Shown here piece after piece: positions 30,445-42,491 of a stretch of 64,000 nucleotides of DNA. Within the stretch, counting starts at the first letter, position 1. Every line of letters starts with the position of its first letter. The stretch spans positions 23,371,138 to 23,435,137 of the forward strand of contig CM036767.1 of the NCBI GenBank assembly GCA_020796225.1, given 5' to 3'. The notes beneath the pieces are model-generated. The model saw nothing but the letters and a program-made list of their open reading frames with translations. It searched no databases and was not told the DNA's origin. The DNA is from Arion vulgaris. Its lineage: Eukaryota; Mollusca; Gastropoda; Stylommatophora; Arionidae. The position numbers were made by a program, and so were the translations under genes.

Positions 30445-33045
30445 TAGAAAGTATGACAGCAATGTAGAACAATAGTTACACTGGTAGAATATAGAATGTA
30501 GAACATTTTTAGAGAGCATTAATTGCACTGGTAGAAATATGAATGTGGCACTGCCAAATAGAACAATAGTTACACTAACAAAAGTTAGAATGTAATGTAC
30601 CAAATAGACAATAGTTGCACTAACAAAAGTTAGAATGTAATGTACCAAATAGAGCAATAGTTGCACTAACAAAAGTTAGAATGTAATGTACCAAAGAGAA
30701 CAATAGTTGCACTAACAAAAGTTAGAATGTAATGTACCAAAGAGACAATAGTTGCACTAACAAAAGTTAGAATGATGTCAATGTACCAAAGAAGAAGTCA
30801 ATGAGTTGCACTAACAAAAGTTAGAATGTAATGTAACAAAAGACAATAGTTGCATAACAAAAGTTAGAATGTAATGTACCAAAGAGAGCAATAGTTGCAC
30901 TAACAAAAGTTAGAATGTAATGTACCAAAGAGAGCAATAGTTGCACTAACAAAAGTTAGAATGTAATGTAACAAAGAGAGCAATAGTTGCAATAACAAAA
31001 GTTAGAATGTAATGTACCAAAGAGAACAATAGTTGCACTAACAAAAGTTAGAATGTAATGTACCAAAGAGAGCAATAGTTGCATAACAAAAGTTAGAATG
31101 TAATGTACAAAAGAACAATAGTTGCACTAACAAAAGTTAGAATTTAATGTACCAAAGAGAGCAATAGTTGCACTAACAAAAGTTAGAATGTAATGTACCA
31201 AATAGAGCAATAGTTGCACTAACAAAAGTTAGAATGTAATGTAACAAAGAGAACAATAGTTGCACTAACAAAAGTTAGAATGTAATGTACCAAAGAGAAC
31301 AATAGTTGCACTAACAAAAGTTAGAATGTAATGTACCAAATAGAGCAATAGTTGCACTAACAAAAGTTAGAATGTAATGTACCAAAGAGAACAATAGTTG
31401 CACTAACAAAAGTTAGAATGTAATGTACCAAAGAGACAATAGTTGCACTAACAAAAGTTAGAAGAATGTCGAAAATGTAACAAAGAGAATAATTAAGGTA
31501 TATGCACTAACAAAAGTTAGAATGTAATGTACCAAAGAGAACAATAGTTGCACTAACAAAAGTTAGAATGTAATGTAACAAATAGAATAATAGTTGCACT
31601 AACAAAAGTTAGAATGTAATGTACCAAAGAGAGCAATAGTTGCAATAACAAAAGTTAGAATGTAATGTACCAAAAGACAATAGTTGCACTAACAAAAGTT
31701 AGAATGTAATGTAACAAAGAGAGCAATAGTTGCACTAACAAAAGTTAGAATGTAATGTACCAAAGAGACAATAGTTGCACTAACAAAAGTTAGAATGTAA
31801 TGTACAAATAGAGTAATAGTTGCACTAACAAAAGTTAGAATGTAATGTACCAAAGAGAACAATAGTTGCACTAACAAAAGTTAGATGAATGTCAAATGGA
31901 ATGTGCTAACAATAAAGTAATGCAATCAATAGTTGCACTAACAAAAGTTAGAATGTAATGTACCAAAGAGAACAATAGTTGCACTAACAAAAGTTAGAAT
32001 GTAATGTACCAAAGAGAGCAATAGTTGCACTAACAAAAGTTAGAATGTAATGTACCAAAGAGAGCAATAGTTGCACTAACAAAGTTAGAATGTAATGTAC
32101 AAAGAGACAATAGTTGCAATAAGAAAAGTTAGAATGTAATGTACCAAAGAGAACAATAGTTGCACTAACAAAAGTTAGAATGTAATGTAACAAATAGAAC
32201 AATAGTTGCACTAACAAAAGTTAGAATGTAATGTAACAAAGAGAACAATAGTTGCACTAACAAAAGTTAGAATGTAATGTACCAAAGAGAGCAATAGTTG
32301 CACTAACAAAAGTTAGAATGTAATGTACCAAATAGAGCAATAGTTGCACTAACAAAAGTTAGAATGTAATGTAACAAATAGAACAATAGTTGCAATAACA
32401 AAAGTTAGAATGTAATGTACCAAAGAGAGCAATAGTTGCACTAACAAAAGTTAGAATGTAATGTACAAAGAGACAATAGTTGCAATAACAAAAGTTAGAA
32501 TGTAATGTACCAAAGAGAACAATAGTTGCACTAACAAAAGTTAGAATGTAATGTAACAAAAGAATAATAGTTGCAATAACAAAAGTTAGAATGTAATGTA
32601 CCAAAGAGAACAATAGTTGCACTAACAAAAGTTAGAATGTAATGTACCAAAGAGATAATAGTTGCACTAACAAAAGTTAGAATGTAATGTACCAAAGAGA
32701 GCAATAGTTGCAATAACAAAAGTTAGAATGTAATGTAACCAAAGAGACAATAGTTGCACTAACAAAAAAGTTAAAGAAGAATGTTGATAACAAAAGAGTA
32801 GCTAAAAAAGTTGCAATAACAAAAGTTAGAATGTAATGTACAAAAGAACAATAGTTGCACTAACAAAAGTTAGAATGTAATGTACCAAAGAGAACAATAG
32901 TTGCACTAACAAAAGTTAGAATGTAATGTAACAAAGAGAACAATAGTTGCACTAACAAAAGTTAGAATGTAATGTAACAAAGAGACAATAGTTGCACTAA
33001 CAAAGTTAGAATGTAATGTAACAAAAGAAAATAGTTGCAATAAGA
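30445..33045 (+). repeat. 46-bp minisatellite, about 56 copies
   Basis: Unit agaacaatagttgcactaac, aaaagttagaatgtaatgta, ccaaag. Positions agaac/agagc/tagagc, cac/caa and acc/aac vary between copies, giving subtypes. Short scrambled stretches interrupt it at about 30772-30812, 31462-31502, 31885-31935 and 32765-32815. Minus frames (LVQLLFSLVHYILTFVSATI) are array artefacts. Confidence 0.95.
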
Positions 33046-33234
33046 AAAAATCGTGTTGGAGACAGTCATCGTGAATAATGGATGCACTAGAATAAATAAT
33101 GATGATTTGAAACAGCCAAATTGAACAATCTAATGATTGGGTGTAGAGGTGTAATGATTACTATGTGTGTGTGTGTGAATAGTTGGGTGTATGGACGAAT
33201 GAGTGGTTGTTGACTAATGTGTGGTGTAGGACGA
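33046..33234. other. No recognisable feature
   Basis: AT-rich with a GT run at 33163-33175. Confidence 0.35.
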
Positions 33235-35015
33235 GTGTTCAAGTGCATGTAGGAAGAGAAACATCAATTGATCAGCAGTTCAAGTGTATGTATGAAGAGA
33301 AACATCAATTGATCAGCAGTTCAAGTGTATGTAGGAAGAGAAACATCAATTGATCAGCAGTTCAAGTGTATGTAGAAGAGAAACATCAAAATGATCAGCA
33401 GTTCAAGTGTATGTATGAAGAAAAACATCAATTGATCAGCAGTTCAAGTGTATGTATGAAGAGAAACATCAATTGATCAGCATTCAACTACAATGAAAAT
33501 ACAAAATGATATGGTCAAGTGTGTAGAATGATTATCAATCTGATACATTCGATGATGGAAGAGAACTCAATGACAGCGTTCAAGTGTTGCTGTAGATCAA
33601 AGGTTGTAGGTTCAAATGAAGAACCAAACGTCATAAGAAACATATTATCAGAGTTCTAGGATTGTTAGAGTACGAGTCTGATCAAGCTTCTGGCTATGTG
33701 GAGACCAAATCTTCTGTAGAGAAAAGGAATGCGCTCAATGGTGAGACAAATGATTAGTTCTGCAGCAGGTAGCTTGATAAGACATTCAGGGCTATGTGTC
33801 AGATCAATCATGATCGGCGTTAAGTGTATTGTGAAGAGAACATCATTGATCACCCAGCTTCAATATGTATACAGGAAACACAAGAAGCACAAGGTGACTG
33901 ATGATATGACACATCAATCATCAGTGTCGATGATCAAGAAAAAACACTAATTGATCACATTCAGTTATCTAGAGAGAAACAAAAAGGTTCATTTATGTAT
34001 TTAAGACTAATCTAGACAGCCGTTCATGTATGTATGACTAGAACTAACAAATGATCAGCAGTATCTAGTGACTTAAGAATCAATGACTGCATTTACTGGT
34101 ATTATGAAGAAACAACAAATGATCAGCAGTTCAATGTATGTAAAGGAAACAACAAATGATCAGCAGTTCAAGTGTATGTATGAAGAGAAACAACAAATGA
34201 TCAGCAGTTCAAGTGTATGTAGGAAGAGAAACATCAATTGATCAGCAGTTCAAGTGTATGTATGAAGAGAAACAACAAATGATCAGCAGTTCAAGTGTAT
34301 GTATGAAGAGAAACATCAATTGATCAGCAGTTCAAGTGTATGTATGAAGAGAAACATCAATTGATCAGCAGTTCAAGTGTATGTATGAAGAGAAACAACA
34401 AATGATCAGCAGTTCAAGTGTATGTAGGAAGAGAAACATCAATTGATCAGCAGTTCAAGTGTATGTATGAAGAGAAACAACAAATGATCAGCAGTTCAAG
34501 TGTATGTATGAAGAGAAACATCAATTGATCAGCAGTTCAAGTGTATGTATGAAGAGAAACATCAATTGATCAGCAGTTCAAGTGTATGTATGAAGAGAAA
34601 CATCAATTGATCAGCAGTTCAAGTGTATGTATGAAGAGAAACATCAATTGATCAGCAGTTCAAGTGTATGTATGAAGAGAAACATCAATTGATCAGCAGT
34701 TCAAGTGTATGTATGAAGAGAAACATCAATTGATCAGCAGTTCAAGTGTATGTATGAAGAGAAACATCAATTGATCAGCAGTTCAAGTATGTATGAAGAA
34801 AACATCAATTGATCAGCAGTTCAAGTGTATGTATGAAGAGAAACATCAATTGATCAGCAGTTCAAGTGTATGTATGAAGAGAAACAACAATTGATCAGCA
34901 GTTCAAGTGTATGTATGAAGAGAAACATCAATTGATCAGCAGTTCAAGTGTATGTATGAAGAGAAACAACAATTGATCAGCAGTTCAAGTGTATGTATGA
35001 AGAGAAACATCAATA
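33235..35015 (+). repeat. 41-bp minisatellite, interrupted by a corrupted block
   Basis: Unit aagtgtatgtatgaagagaa, acatcaattgatcagcagtt, c. Clean copies at 33235-33478 and about 34100-35015, with acaacaaatg and taggaag subtypes. The unit contains the 8-bp palindrome tgatcagc/caattg sites. Between 33478 and 34080 the sequence is not repeat units but a degraded counterpart of 35010-35700. Confidence 0.95.
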
Positions 35016-35099
35016 ACTCTACAATGTAATATACTACCATGGATATGGCAATTGGTGCTAGGAATTGATTATAATCTATATTCGATGATGGGAAGGGGG

Positions 35100-35330
35100 G
35101 GGAGTCTCTATGGTGAAGCGGTTAAAGCGTTTGCCTGTAGTTCTGAAGGTTGTAGGTTCAAATGCGAACCAAGTCACATAACATTATTTTCATTAGATTC
35201 CTAGGATTGTTACTGGAGCTACGGAGTTCGTGCTTTGTGCTTTGCTCTCGGCAGGTGGTGTACCATTTCTGCCGAGAGAAAAATATGGGTAATCCCGGTG
35301 GGATGAAGTTATTCCTGCAGCAGCGTAGTT
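35100..35330 (+). mobile_element. S-B SINE
   Basis: Head tctatggtgaagcggttaaa, gcgtttgcctgtagttctga, box B gttgtaggttcaaatgcg, body agattcctaggattgttact, ggagctacggagttcgtgct, ctctcggcaggtggtgtacc, gccgagagaaaaatatgggt, aatcccggtgggatgaagtt. Good copy. The S-A SINE starts about 40 bp after its end. Confidence 0.9.
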
Positions 35331-35369
35331 GATGGTGAACTCGCTTCTTGGGCTTGTGCTCCAGATTCA

Positions 35370-35566
35370 ATTCCATAGTGGGCGTAGAGTATTTTTCTGA
35401 CAGTAACATCTCTCAGACCAACCCAGCCTGAATTGGGTAACAGGTAAGCTACAGGGAAGTAAAGGCGGACCGCATGATATTGAGCACATCACCCATCGTG
35501 TGCCGATGATCAAAGAAAAAACGGGCCTAACACTTTATTACCCAATTCACTTCTCTAGGTATGAAA
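35370..35566 (+). mobile_element. S-A SINE, body and 3' end
   Basis: ctctcagaccaacccagcct, gaattgggtaacaggtaagc, gggaagtaaaggcggaccgc, cacatcacccatcgtgtgcc, gatgatcaaagaaaaaacgg, gcctaacactttattaccc. tRNA head absent or unrecognisable. Confidence 0.85.
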
Positions 35567-35577
35567 CACGGTTCCTT

Positions 35578-36058
35578 TACCTGTATCTAAGACTTAGATC
35601 TAGACTGCCTTTACCTGTATATATGACTTAGATCTAGACTGCATTTACTTGTATTATGACTTAGATCTAGACTGCATTTACTTGTATTATGACTTAGATC
35701 TAGACTGCCTTTACTGTATACTATGACATAGATTTAGACTGCCTTTACCTGTATATATGACTTAGATCTAGACTGCATTTACTTGTATATATGACTTAGA
35801 TCTAGACTGCATTTACTTGTATATATGACTTAGATCTAGACTGCCTTTACCTGTATATATGACTTAGATCTAGACTGCATTTACTTGTATCTATGACTTA
35901 GATCTAGACTGCATTTACTTGTATATATGACTTAGATCTAGACTGCATTTACTTGTATCTATGACTTAGATCTAGACTGCCTTTACTTGTATATATGACT
36001 TAGATCTAGACTGCATTTACTTGTATCTATGACTTAGATCTAGACTGCATTTAACTGT
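35578..36058 (+). repeat. 34-bp minisatellite, about 14 copies
   Basis: Unit atttacttgtatatatgact, tagatctagactgc, with ctttacctg / atttacttg and tatatat / tatctat subtypes in near alternation. It begins 15 bp after the S-A SINE end, but its unit is not seen in other S-A copies. Confidence 0.95.
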
Positions 36059-36144
36059 CTGTATTTCATTTTGTGTCTGTACAAGCGCTTGGTAGAATAG
36101 TTATTGTAAGTTAAAGGAACGATTGTATACCACGAGTTACATTC

Positions 36145-36500
36145 ATGTAAGACGGTGTTAGATCTATATTTATCATTGACCGTGGGCACACGATGGATGA
36201 TGTGATCAATATTTCCCTGGTCTCCTATACCTCCGAGTGCTTTCCCTGGTCTCCTATACCTTCGAGTGCTTTCCCTGGTTTCCTATACCTCCGAGTGCTT
36301 TCCCTGGTATCCTATACCTCCGAGTGCTTTCACTGGTCTCCTACACCTCCGAGTGCTTTCCCTGGTCTCCTATACCTCCGAGTGCTTTCCCTGGTCTCCT
36401 ATACCTCCGAGTGCTTTCCCTGGTGTCCAGTTATGGCTGGGTCGACCTGAGAGCTGTTACGGTGTGACAAATATTCCACGCTCATCCCATGCTCGACTAC
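36145..36500 (-). mobile_element. S-A SINE with internal 29-bp array
   Basis: Minus strand: cgtggaatatttgtcaca, ccgtaacagctctcaggtcg, acccagccataactgg, then 7 units of the array, then the 3' part tgatcacatcatccatcgtg, tgcccacggtcaatgataaa, tatagatctaacaccgtc. The array lies where other copies have only gggtaccagacatgctctgg, gaaag. Confidence 0.85.
36208..36425 (+). repeat. 29-bp minisatellite inside S-A, 7 copies
   Basis: Unit tccctggtctcctatacctc, cgagtgctt; cgagtgc recurs at 36234, 36263, 36292, 36321, 36350, 36379 and 36408. Flanking ttccctggtgtccagttatg shows the unit grew from the SINE centre. Confidence 0.95.
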
Positions 36501-36511
36501 GTCTGGAGCTT

Positions 36512-37108
36512 TTGTTCGTTGTTCTCATATTAATATCAAATTTGTGTAACAATTTTGAGATATTATGACTAAGAAAGTAGAAAAGGTTAGTTTACAAAAA
36601 TATGTCAAAGCGCTGCCATGGAAACAATACAAAATGGCTACCAAATACAAAATTTCAAATCACTAAGGCTCTGAATCTAATGAATATAAATGAATTATGT
36701 TTTCACTCTAAGGTGAGCAATTGTAATATCTAAAATATTACACATGCTTTATAGGATACTAAATATTGAATTTAAAAAAATTGGGTAAACACACCCCCAA
36801 AATTTGGTCATAAAAGAGCTGTGTTTTTACCCAAAAAAATTTGCTTACAATGTAATATTTAATATATCCTAAAAATACTTGTGTAATATTTTAGATATTA
36901 CAACGGCTCACCTTATAGTGAAAACAGAATTCATTTATATTCATTATATTCAGAGCCTTAGGGATTTGAAATTTTATATTTGGTGGCCATTTTGTATTGT
37001 TTCCATGGCAGCGTTGACATATTTTTGTAAACTAACCTTTTCTACTTTCTAAGCCATAATCTCTCAAATTTGTTATACCAATTTTATATTAATATGAAAA
37101 CAACGACA
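36512..37108. mobile_element. 0.6-kb near-perfect palindrome (foldback element)
   Basis: Left arm (cgttgttctcatattaatat, aaagtagaaaaggttagttt, acaaaaatatgtcaa, gctgccatggaaacaataca, aaatggc, taaggctctgaat, taatatctaaaatattacac, ttgggtaaacacac) is repeated in inverted order in the right arm (gtgtttttaccca, gtgtaatattttagatatta, attcagagcctta, gccattttgtattgtttcca, tggcagc, aaactaaccttttctacttt, taatatgaaaacaacg). Arms are about 280 bp with scattered mismatches and small indels; the loop is about 25 bases (36795-36819). Type fits a foldback/MITE-like DNA element or an inverted duplication; no target duplication was found. Confidence 0.85.
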
Positions 37109-39704
37109 ACCAATTCTTGACCCACATACCCCGAATCCCTCGTAGTGCTGGCAGGGAATACTGAAAATATTCGATTCTTAAATTTCACAACGTACTTGGT
37201 ATCTAATTAAAGGTTAACGAATTGTGGATACATTTCTTTTTCAATTTTTTTAGAATTGTTAAATAGTTTCAAGTTATGATGACTCAAAGATCATCAAATC
37301 TTCTTTGCATGAATGGTTTTCGATTTTGTTCAAAAATTAACAATTCATGATAATTTTTACATCATAACTTTGTCAAATATTAACCAATCAGCATGTAACT
37401 TTGCGAGTGTATTTACATTAGAATTGTCTCTAGCGTATACTAAGGGCATTCCAATATATTAATTACATTCATTTTTATGTTTTTTCACATTAGACAATTT
37501 TAAAACCTTAAAAAGATAATTTTCAGGTGGGCAAAAAATAACATCTATTAAACATATACTATTTCCCATAGTACTTGTCAAAATCACACAATCTGTGTGT
37601 ATGCTGTTTAATTTTGAATGAATTTGACTGTTTCATTTCATAAACAATTTGTAAAAAGTGAGACCTGTATTTTACACATATCTAATATAATTTGTCATGT
37701 CAAAATTCTCATTTACCTTCTTGTATATAATGACCCCCAGAGACAATGACTATTTTACATAGCTTAATGATATGTTAAGTACATCTGAATATATGGGATC
37801 AAAATATTTAACATTTAAATTGTAATTGTTTTTTTTCTTTCTATCGGCACCCAATCTCTGCTAGTCATCAACATCAAATGGCTTGTCCTGAGCAGAACTT
37901 TGCCACCCCAAAATGTAACAGCGAGGATACACCCAAGGTTGAAATAATGACGCTGTTCGTTAGATGGTAAACAAGGTTACGTGACACCCATTTTGAGTGC
38001 AATATTTGAGGAAAATGAGTGATCCAGTTGTAGGTTTAATTTTCGCGACAACTTGGCTTGGACTAAAAATGTGTGGTAAACATGCGTAATAATTTGAACA
38101 GTGCAGAATAGTTGGTGGAAGTTTTCGACCACAATTAGCAGTTTGAGGCGTTCGAAAGTCTTCTCGAAACCGGAAGTATTGCGTAACCAGGTCGACTTGG
38201 AGAGAAAATATATTTAATCATCTGGAATTAGGTTAAGTTGTTTTGTAAACACCATAATAGTACATTTCTGGTACTTTGGAAATTCTTGTGGCAAAATTGT
38301 TATTCAGTATAAATAAGGCTGAAACCGACAAATCAGGGAGAGACAGAACATTGGGCTGATTGAAAATCGAGCAGTTCATGGTTTCTGTCCAAGAGATTCT
38401 TTGATGGGGGAATAGAAGCCAGTGGCAAGGTCTGTAGCAGTACTTGAGAAGATTGACAGAAACGACACCGAGTTAACTGATTCGATACACAGAATTCTGG
38501 ACGTACATGAATCACATGGTGGGGATGAGACTTGTTTGTTTCTGTTCTTATTGAGGTAGTGCTGATTTATATATTACTGGGAAGATACACTTGGAATTGA
38601 CACCACGTTAATCTTCGATATGGTAGAAGAGTAGAATTGAGACATTGTTAAGGGGTTATACTACTGACGGTTGGGTCATGTTAAATATATCGATTTTTCA
38701 AATTCATCATATTATGTTAGTATTGCATCTCTACAATCAAATTACGTAAAGAGTTTTTATTTATGATCCCGAAAAATGCTTCAAAATTATTTTTGAACAG
38801 CCCTACCCTCTAAAAATTCGTTATAGAAAATGTCTACAATTGTCTTTCTTTTGTCCCTAGATACAGTGCATGGCATTCAATTAACACAATCGAGTCATGT
38901 ATCATTGTAAAGCTTGATCTGAGTACTAACAGATATATTAGATTTAATTAGGCTAGGCAATGAGTGTATGCTCTAACAGACGATTTCCCTGACAATTTAA
39001 ACTAAATTCACATTACATTTTTAAAACGCAGTTTTCTCCCATTTGTAATTTTCGTTAACGTGGGTAATGTACGTTTTCCACAGTGAAAGAAATCTTCAAG
39101 ATATCAATATGAGATTAGGCGCAGACATGTATCTATTAATATGGAAGGGACTAGACAACAGAAAATGCACCTTTCTCAAGCGAATAAATATATATGAATT
39201 TTTTAATTAACCAATGGGTCCTATTTTTGGCTGTGAATTGGGTAGGCCTTATTCGTTGCACCCCCAGAAATCAGTTACATGTTACAGAACAATTTAAAGT
39301 TGTCAGGTACCTAGAATATTGGTATATTTAGGCTGTGCAGTCAAAAAAATTGCAATTGTTATTTATTTCACTCTGTTTGGAGACCGTACGACGTTGTTTA
39401 CGATCCAACATGGCTGCCGTTTCCATGCAACCCGATAATTTATTAATGCGAAAGATATATACATTTTCATTTTAGACCACTCTAGTAGTAACTGCTATGT
39501 ATCACATAATTTTATTGAGAGATAAGAAAGTTGAGAAATCCTGTAGCATAACCCCTAGATGCAGTAAGAATATCTGGCATTCGTTACTATTAGAATACTG
39601 GTTATTTTTGTGTGATTCTGGTTGTTGTTTAGATTTTTATATAATATGAGGTCTCAGGAAAGTGACCTAAATAAAATAAAGTGTGAGTTGACAATTATTT
39701 AATG
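37109..39704. other. 2.6 kb of AT-rich DNA, mostly unrecognised
   Basis: The longest stretch free of tandem arrays. Only a 45-bp RT2 3'-end scrap (37866-37915) is recognisable. Frames of 60 codons at most (38333-38515 minus) with no known motif. A CpG-richer spot at 39380-39440 (ccgtacgacgttgtttacga, caacatggctgccg) has no gene attached. Could hold introns or regulatory DNA of a gene outside the window. Confidence 0.4.
37866..37915 (-). mobile_element. RT2 LINE 3'-terminal scrap
   Basis: catcaacatcaaatggcttg, tcctgagcagaactttgcca, ccccaa matches the 3' end of RT2 copies at 58893-58945 and (inverted) 63140-63190. An extreme 5' truncation. Confidence 0.7.
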
Positions 39705-39904
39705 ACTGTTGGTGTCATTATTGACAGAATTGAAAGAATAGAATAATAATAAATTTATGTCTACAAAGAATCATCTTTATTCCGGTGTAAATACCAGTGG
39801 TGCCATGGCCAAATAATAGAAAGAAGGAGTATTCATCAGCGTTCTTCAGAGTGGATGATCTGGTGGCCATTAACGGCTCTGATCTCGGTGTCGTGCCCAG
39901 TGTT

Positions 39905-40192
39905 AGATGCATAATACTAATCATCATCACGCCCACTGCTACAAACAGTCCCTCGAACTTCTCTCTCTCATAGACCAGATGTCCTGCCTCTGCAGCTGTC
40001 ATGTTCAAACTATCAGTTACATCCTGAATCCACCTTTCTCTGTGTTTCTTCCTCCCTTCTTCTGTTTGCCGGTATGCCTCCTTCCATGATGGTCTTCTCA
40101 GTCCTTCATGGTCTTTCCATATGTCCACTTCATGTCTTTTTATATGTCCACAATATCTCAACTTTCTCTTTCTTATTTGTAGCATCAGCCAG
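39905..40192 (-). mobile_element. RT2 LINE C-terminus and 3' end
   Basis: Minus strand MLQIRKRKLRYCGHIKRHEV, PSWKEAYRQTEEGRKKHRER, WIQDVTDSLNMTAAEAGHLV, YEREKFEGLFVAVG, stop-less run into TGATGATGATTAG tail (plus-strand 39917-39930). The GRPRRRW part is frameshifted. 5' truncated at the junction with RT4. Confidence 0.85.
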
Positions 40193-40194
40193 TT

Positions 40195-40990
40195 TTCTTA
40201 AATGAATTTCTTTTTGCAGACGATCAGGCAATCATATCAACAACAGAAGAACAGCTACAACAACACATCAACAGACTCCAGTTAGCATGTAACGAATACA
40301 ACATGAGAATTAACATCGACAAAACAGAAGTAATGACATTCGCCAGAGAGGAAAACACTACCAACATCTCCATCGATAATCACCTACTAAATCAAGTAAA
40401 AGATTTCACATACCTGGGAGCATTTTTTCAGCAAATGGAAGAATAACTAATGAAATTCAACACAGATGCAACAAAGCAAATCACATGATAGGGCAAATGG
40501 CGCCAATTTTATGATGCAAACACGTCACCATGAACACAAAAAGAGCAATGTTCAACACAATCTTTCTCCCCACATTGTGTTACCAGTGCCAAACCTGGAC
40601 GCTGACAACAAACGATAGAAGACAACTGGTCACAACAGAGATGAAGTGTCTACGCAGAATGCTGGGTGTAACAAGAAGCGACCGGTTGAGAAATGAAGAC
40701 ATCAGGAAAAAGTGGGTACAACATCAGTACTAGACTTCATCAAGAAACAACAAATTAAATGGTTCGGTCACGTAAGCAGATTACCATCAGACAGTGCACC
40801 CAAAGAGCAATGCTGCTCCGATTCAATGGGTACAAAGCAAAAGGTCGGCCACGCAAAAGATGGACCTCAGAGATAACAGAGGCGACGAAAGAGACTATCT
40901 ACGAAGCGCATACTAGGGCCCGTTTTAGAAATCTCTTCCTGACCTGACGCTGTGAGGCATACAGGATTCGAGAAAGAAAGAAAGAAAGCC
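40195..40990 (+). mobile_element. RT4 LINE, RT catalytic motif to 3' end
   Basis: Plus strand: NEFLFADDQAIISTTEEQL (catalytic FADD at about 40210), RLQLACNEYNMRINIDKTEV, QVKDFTYLGAFF, RAMFNTIFLPTLCYQCQTWT, LTTNDRRQLVTTEMKCLRRM, LGVTRSDRLRNEDIRKK, IKWFGHVSRLPSD, RAMLLRFNGYKAKGRPRKRW, TSEITEATKETIYEAHTRAR, FRNLFLT stop, then an aagaaagaaagaaag tail. Several frameshifts (near 40440, 40725). One of the best-preserved LINEs here. Confidence 0.9.
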
Positions 40991-41172
40991 AGTTTTCTTT
41001 GATTTTGAATTCTTTCTGGGTAGATCTATTTGTTCTCTTCTCTGTCCAAGATATACGGAGGACTCTTCTGTAACACTTATATTCGAAAGCACATATACGT
41101 TTTTCACTGCTTTATTAAATGTCCATGCTTCACACTCATACTTTGCCACTGGTAACCCTTCAAGTTCGCCAT
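40991..41172 (-). mobile_element. RT2 LINE internal fragment
   Basis: Minus strand PVAKYECEAWTFNKAVKNVY, then YLGQRREQIDLPRKNSKSKK (frame-shifted form of WTD.RTN.ILEELKIKENW). Corresponds to the region just upstream of the 39905-40192 C-terminus, so the RT4 copy may sit inside one RT2 copy. Confidence 0.65.
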
Positions 41173-41173
41173 A

Positions 41174-41395
41174 CATCAACTATTTGGGGATGCGTTTATC
41201 AGGCATCCGAGCAACGTGACCGACCCATCTTACTTGGGCCTTCTGCAACAGGGTGTTGACGCTTGATATCTTTGCTCTTGTGAGGCTTTCGGTGTCTGGA
41301 ATTTTGTCCTTCCAGTTTATTTTTAGTATTCTGCATAGACAGCTTGTGTGGAAGTGGTGTAGTTTTCTTGGCGAAACAAGTAATAACAAAGTACT
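41174..41395 (-). mobile_element. RT5 LINE fragment
   Basis: Minus strand KLHHFHTSCLCRILKINWKD, KIPDTESLTRAKISSVNTLL, QKAQVRWVGHVARMPDKRIP K. This is the conserved stretch between the RT thumb and the C-terminus of RT5. Uninterrupted over 69 codons, so it is a relatively young scrap. Confidence 0.8.
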
Positions 41396-42380
41396 GTAGT
41401 TTTACAAAATAAGAAAACAATGACAATACACAGCAACGTTTCGACCAAAAGGCCTTTATCAAGCAAACAATACAACAAAAGTGACGAATGTCACAAAACA
41501 CCACATATAGACTTTCACATAGTTCATAGTTCATAAGTACGGTTCCAGCTTCACTGCAACGGGTCACCCCATAATTGCTCCGTTCCTGTGCCAATGAAAA
41601 TCACACGAAATGCTAACAACTGTGAAAAGTTTCCTGTGTGAACTAATTCCAGAATGAAACAGCCGCGTACCGCCACAAAAGCAACCTGCTCCGCATAAAA
41701 TGCATATGGCCGTCGCTAATGTAGCAACACAAAACTGTTCATTACTTGAATTGTAATTCTTGTTGAAGGAACATCAATCACGACAAAATCCAGCTTTCTG
41801 CACCCGCAATATAACTGCATACAGCAGATTGAGTTTGTTTGTCATAACCGCTGTCCGCCATTTTCTGAATACACACAACAAATGCACGGTTAACACTGCA
41901 AAAAGCATTCCATGTAACCTTCATAGCTCACAGCGTTGCTCAAGCACTAACTCAGTAGCTCGACAAACGAAACCGGAAAATACCTGACCAAACATGGCAG
42001 AAATGCGCTAGCAAAGTTGTGTTCAGAATCAAACAGTCCGGACTCTGAATGGCCCTCCCGCATTCCACCATTGCTGGCCAGATTTTCTCCAGGAATAATT
42101 ATGTTCTCCAGGAACCAGTACTAACAAACAAAACCATAGAACATGTCAGACAGTAAACATATCATAGAACACAGTTCAACCACTAATATCGCAACCTGCC
42201 ATTCTGGACCTTTCAAAGCATTGACTAAGAGTCAGAACCAACAACAGTTACAGTAAACAGTCAAAGAGAGTCAATGGAGGGCCTCAAACTCATAAAATAA
42301 CATGATTGGCTAATCACAAAACTGAACAACACATTTTCTTGAAGTATGTACATGTAGAAAACCAAAAATAAACTAAATAA
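41396..42380 (-). mobile_element. Probable terminal region of the Penelope-like element
   Basis: Contains cagcaacgtttcgaccaaaa, ggcctttatcaagcaa (41433-41468), also found at 62402-62440 in a second element that shares another block with 42703-42800. No coding motif. Shared terminal blocks on either side are expected for Penelope-like elements with pseudo-LTRs; placement here is inference. Confidence 0.45.
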
Positions 42381-42491
42381 AGATTACTTATTATGCTTTC
42401 TTTTGATCAGCTCTTCTATACAATATTATCAATTGATACAACACACAAACTTAAAGAGTTCAGTATCTGTGAATCAGAGTTGACTTTCACA

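Noticed and set aside
38333..38515. 60-codon minus frame, first suspected as a DNA transposase helix-turn-helix
   Set aside because: No DDE/D motif, inverted ends or convincing helix pattern in the area.
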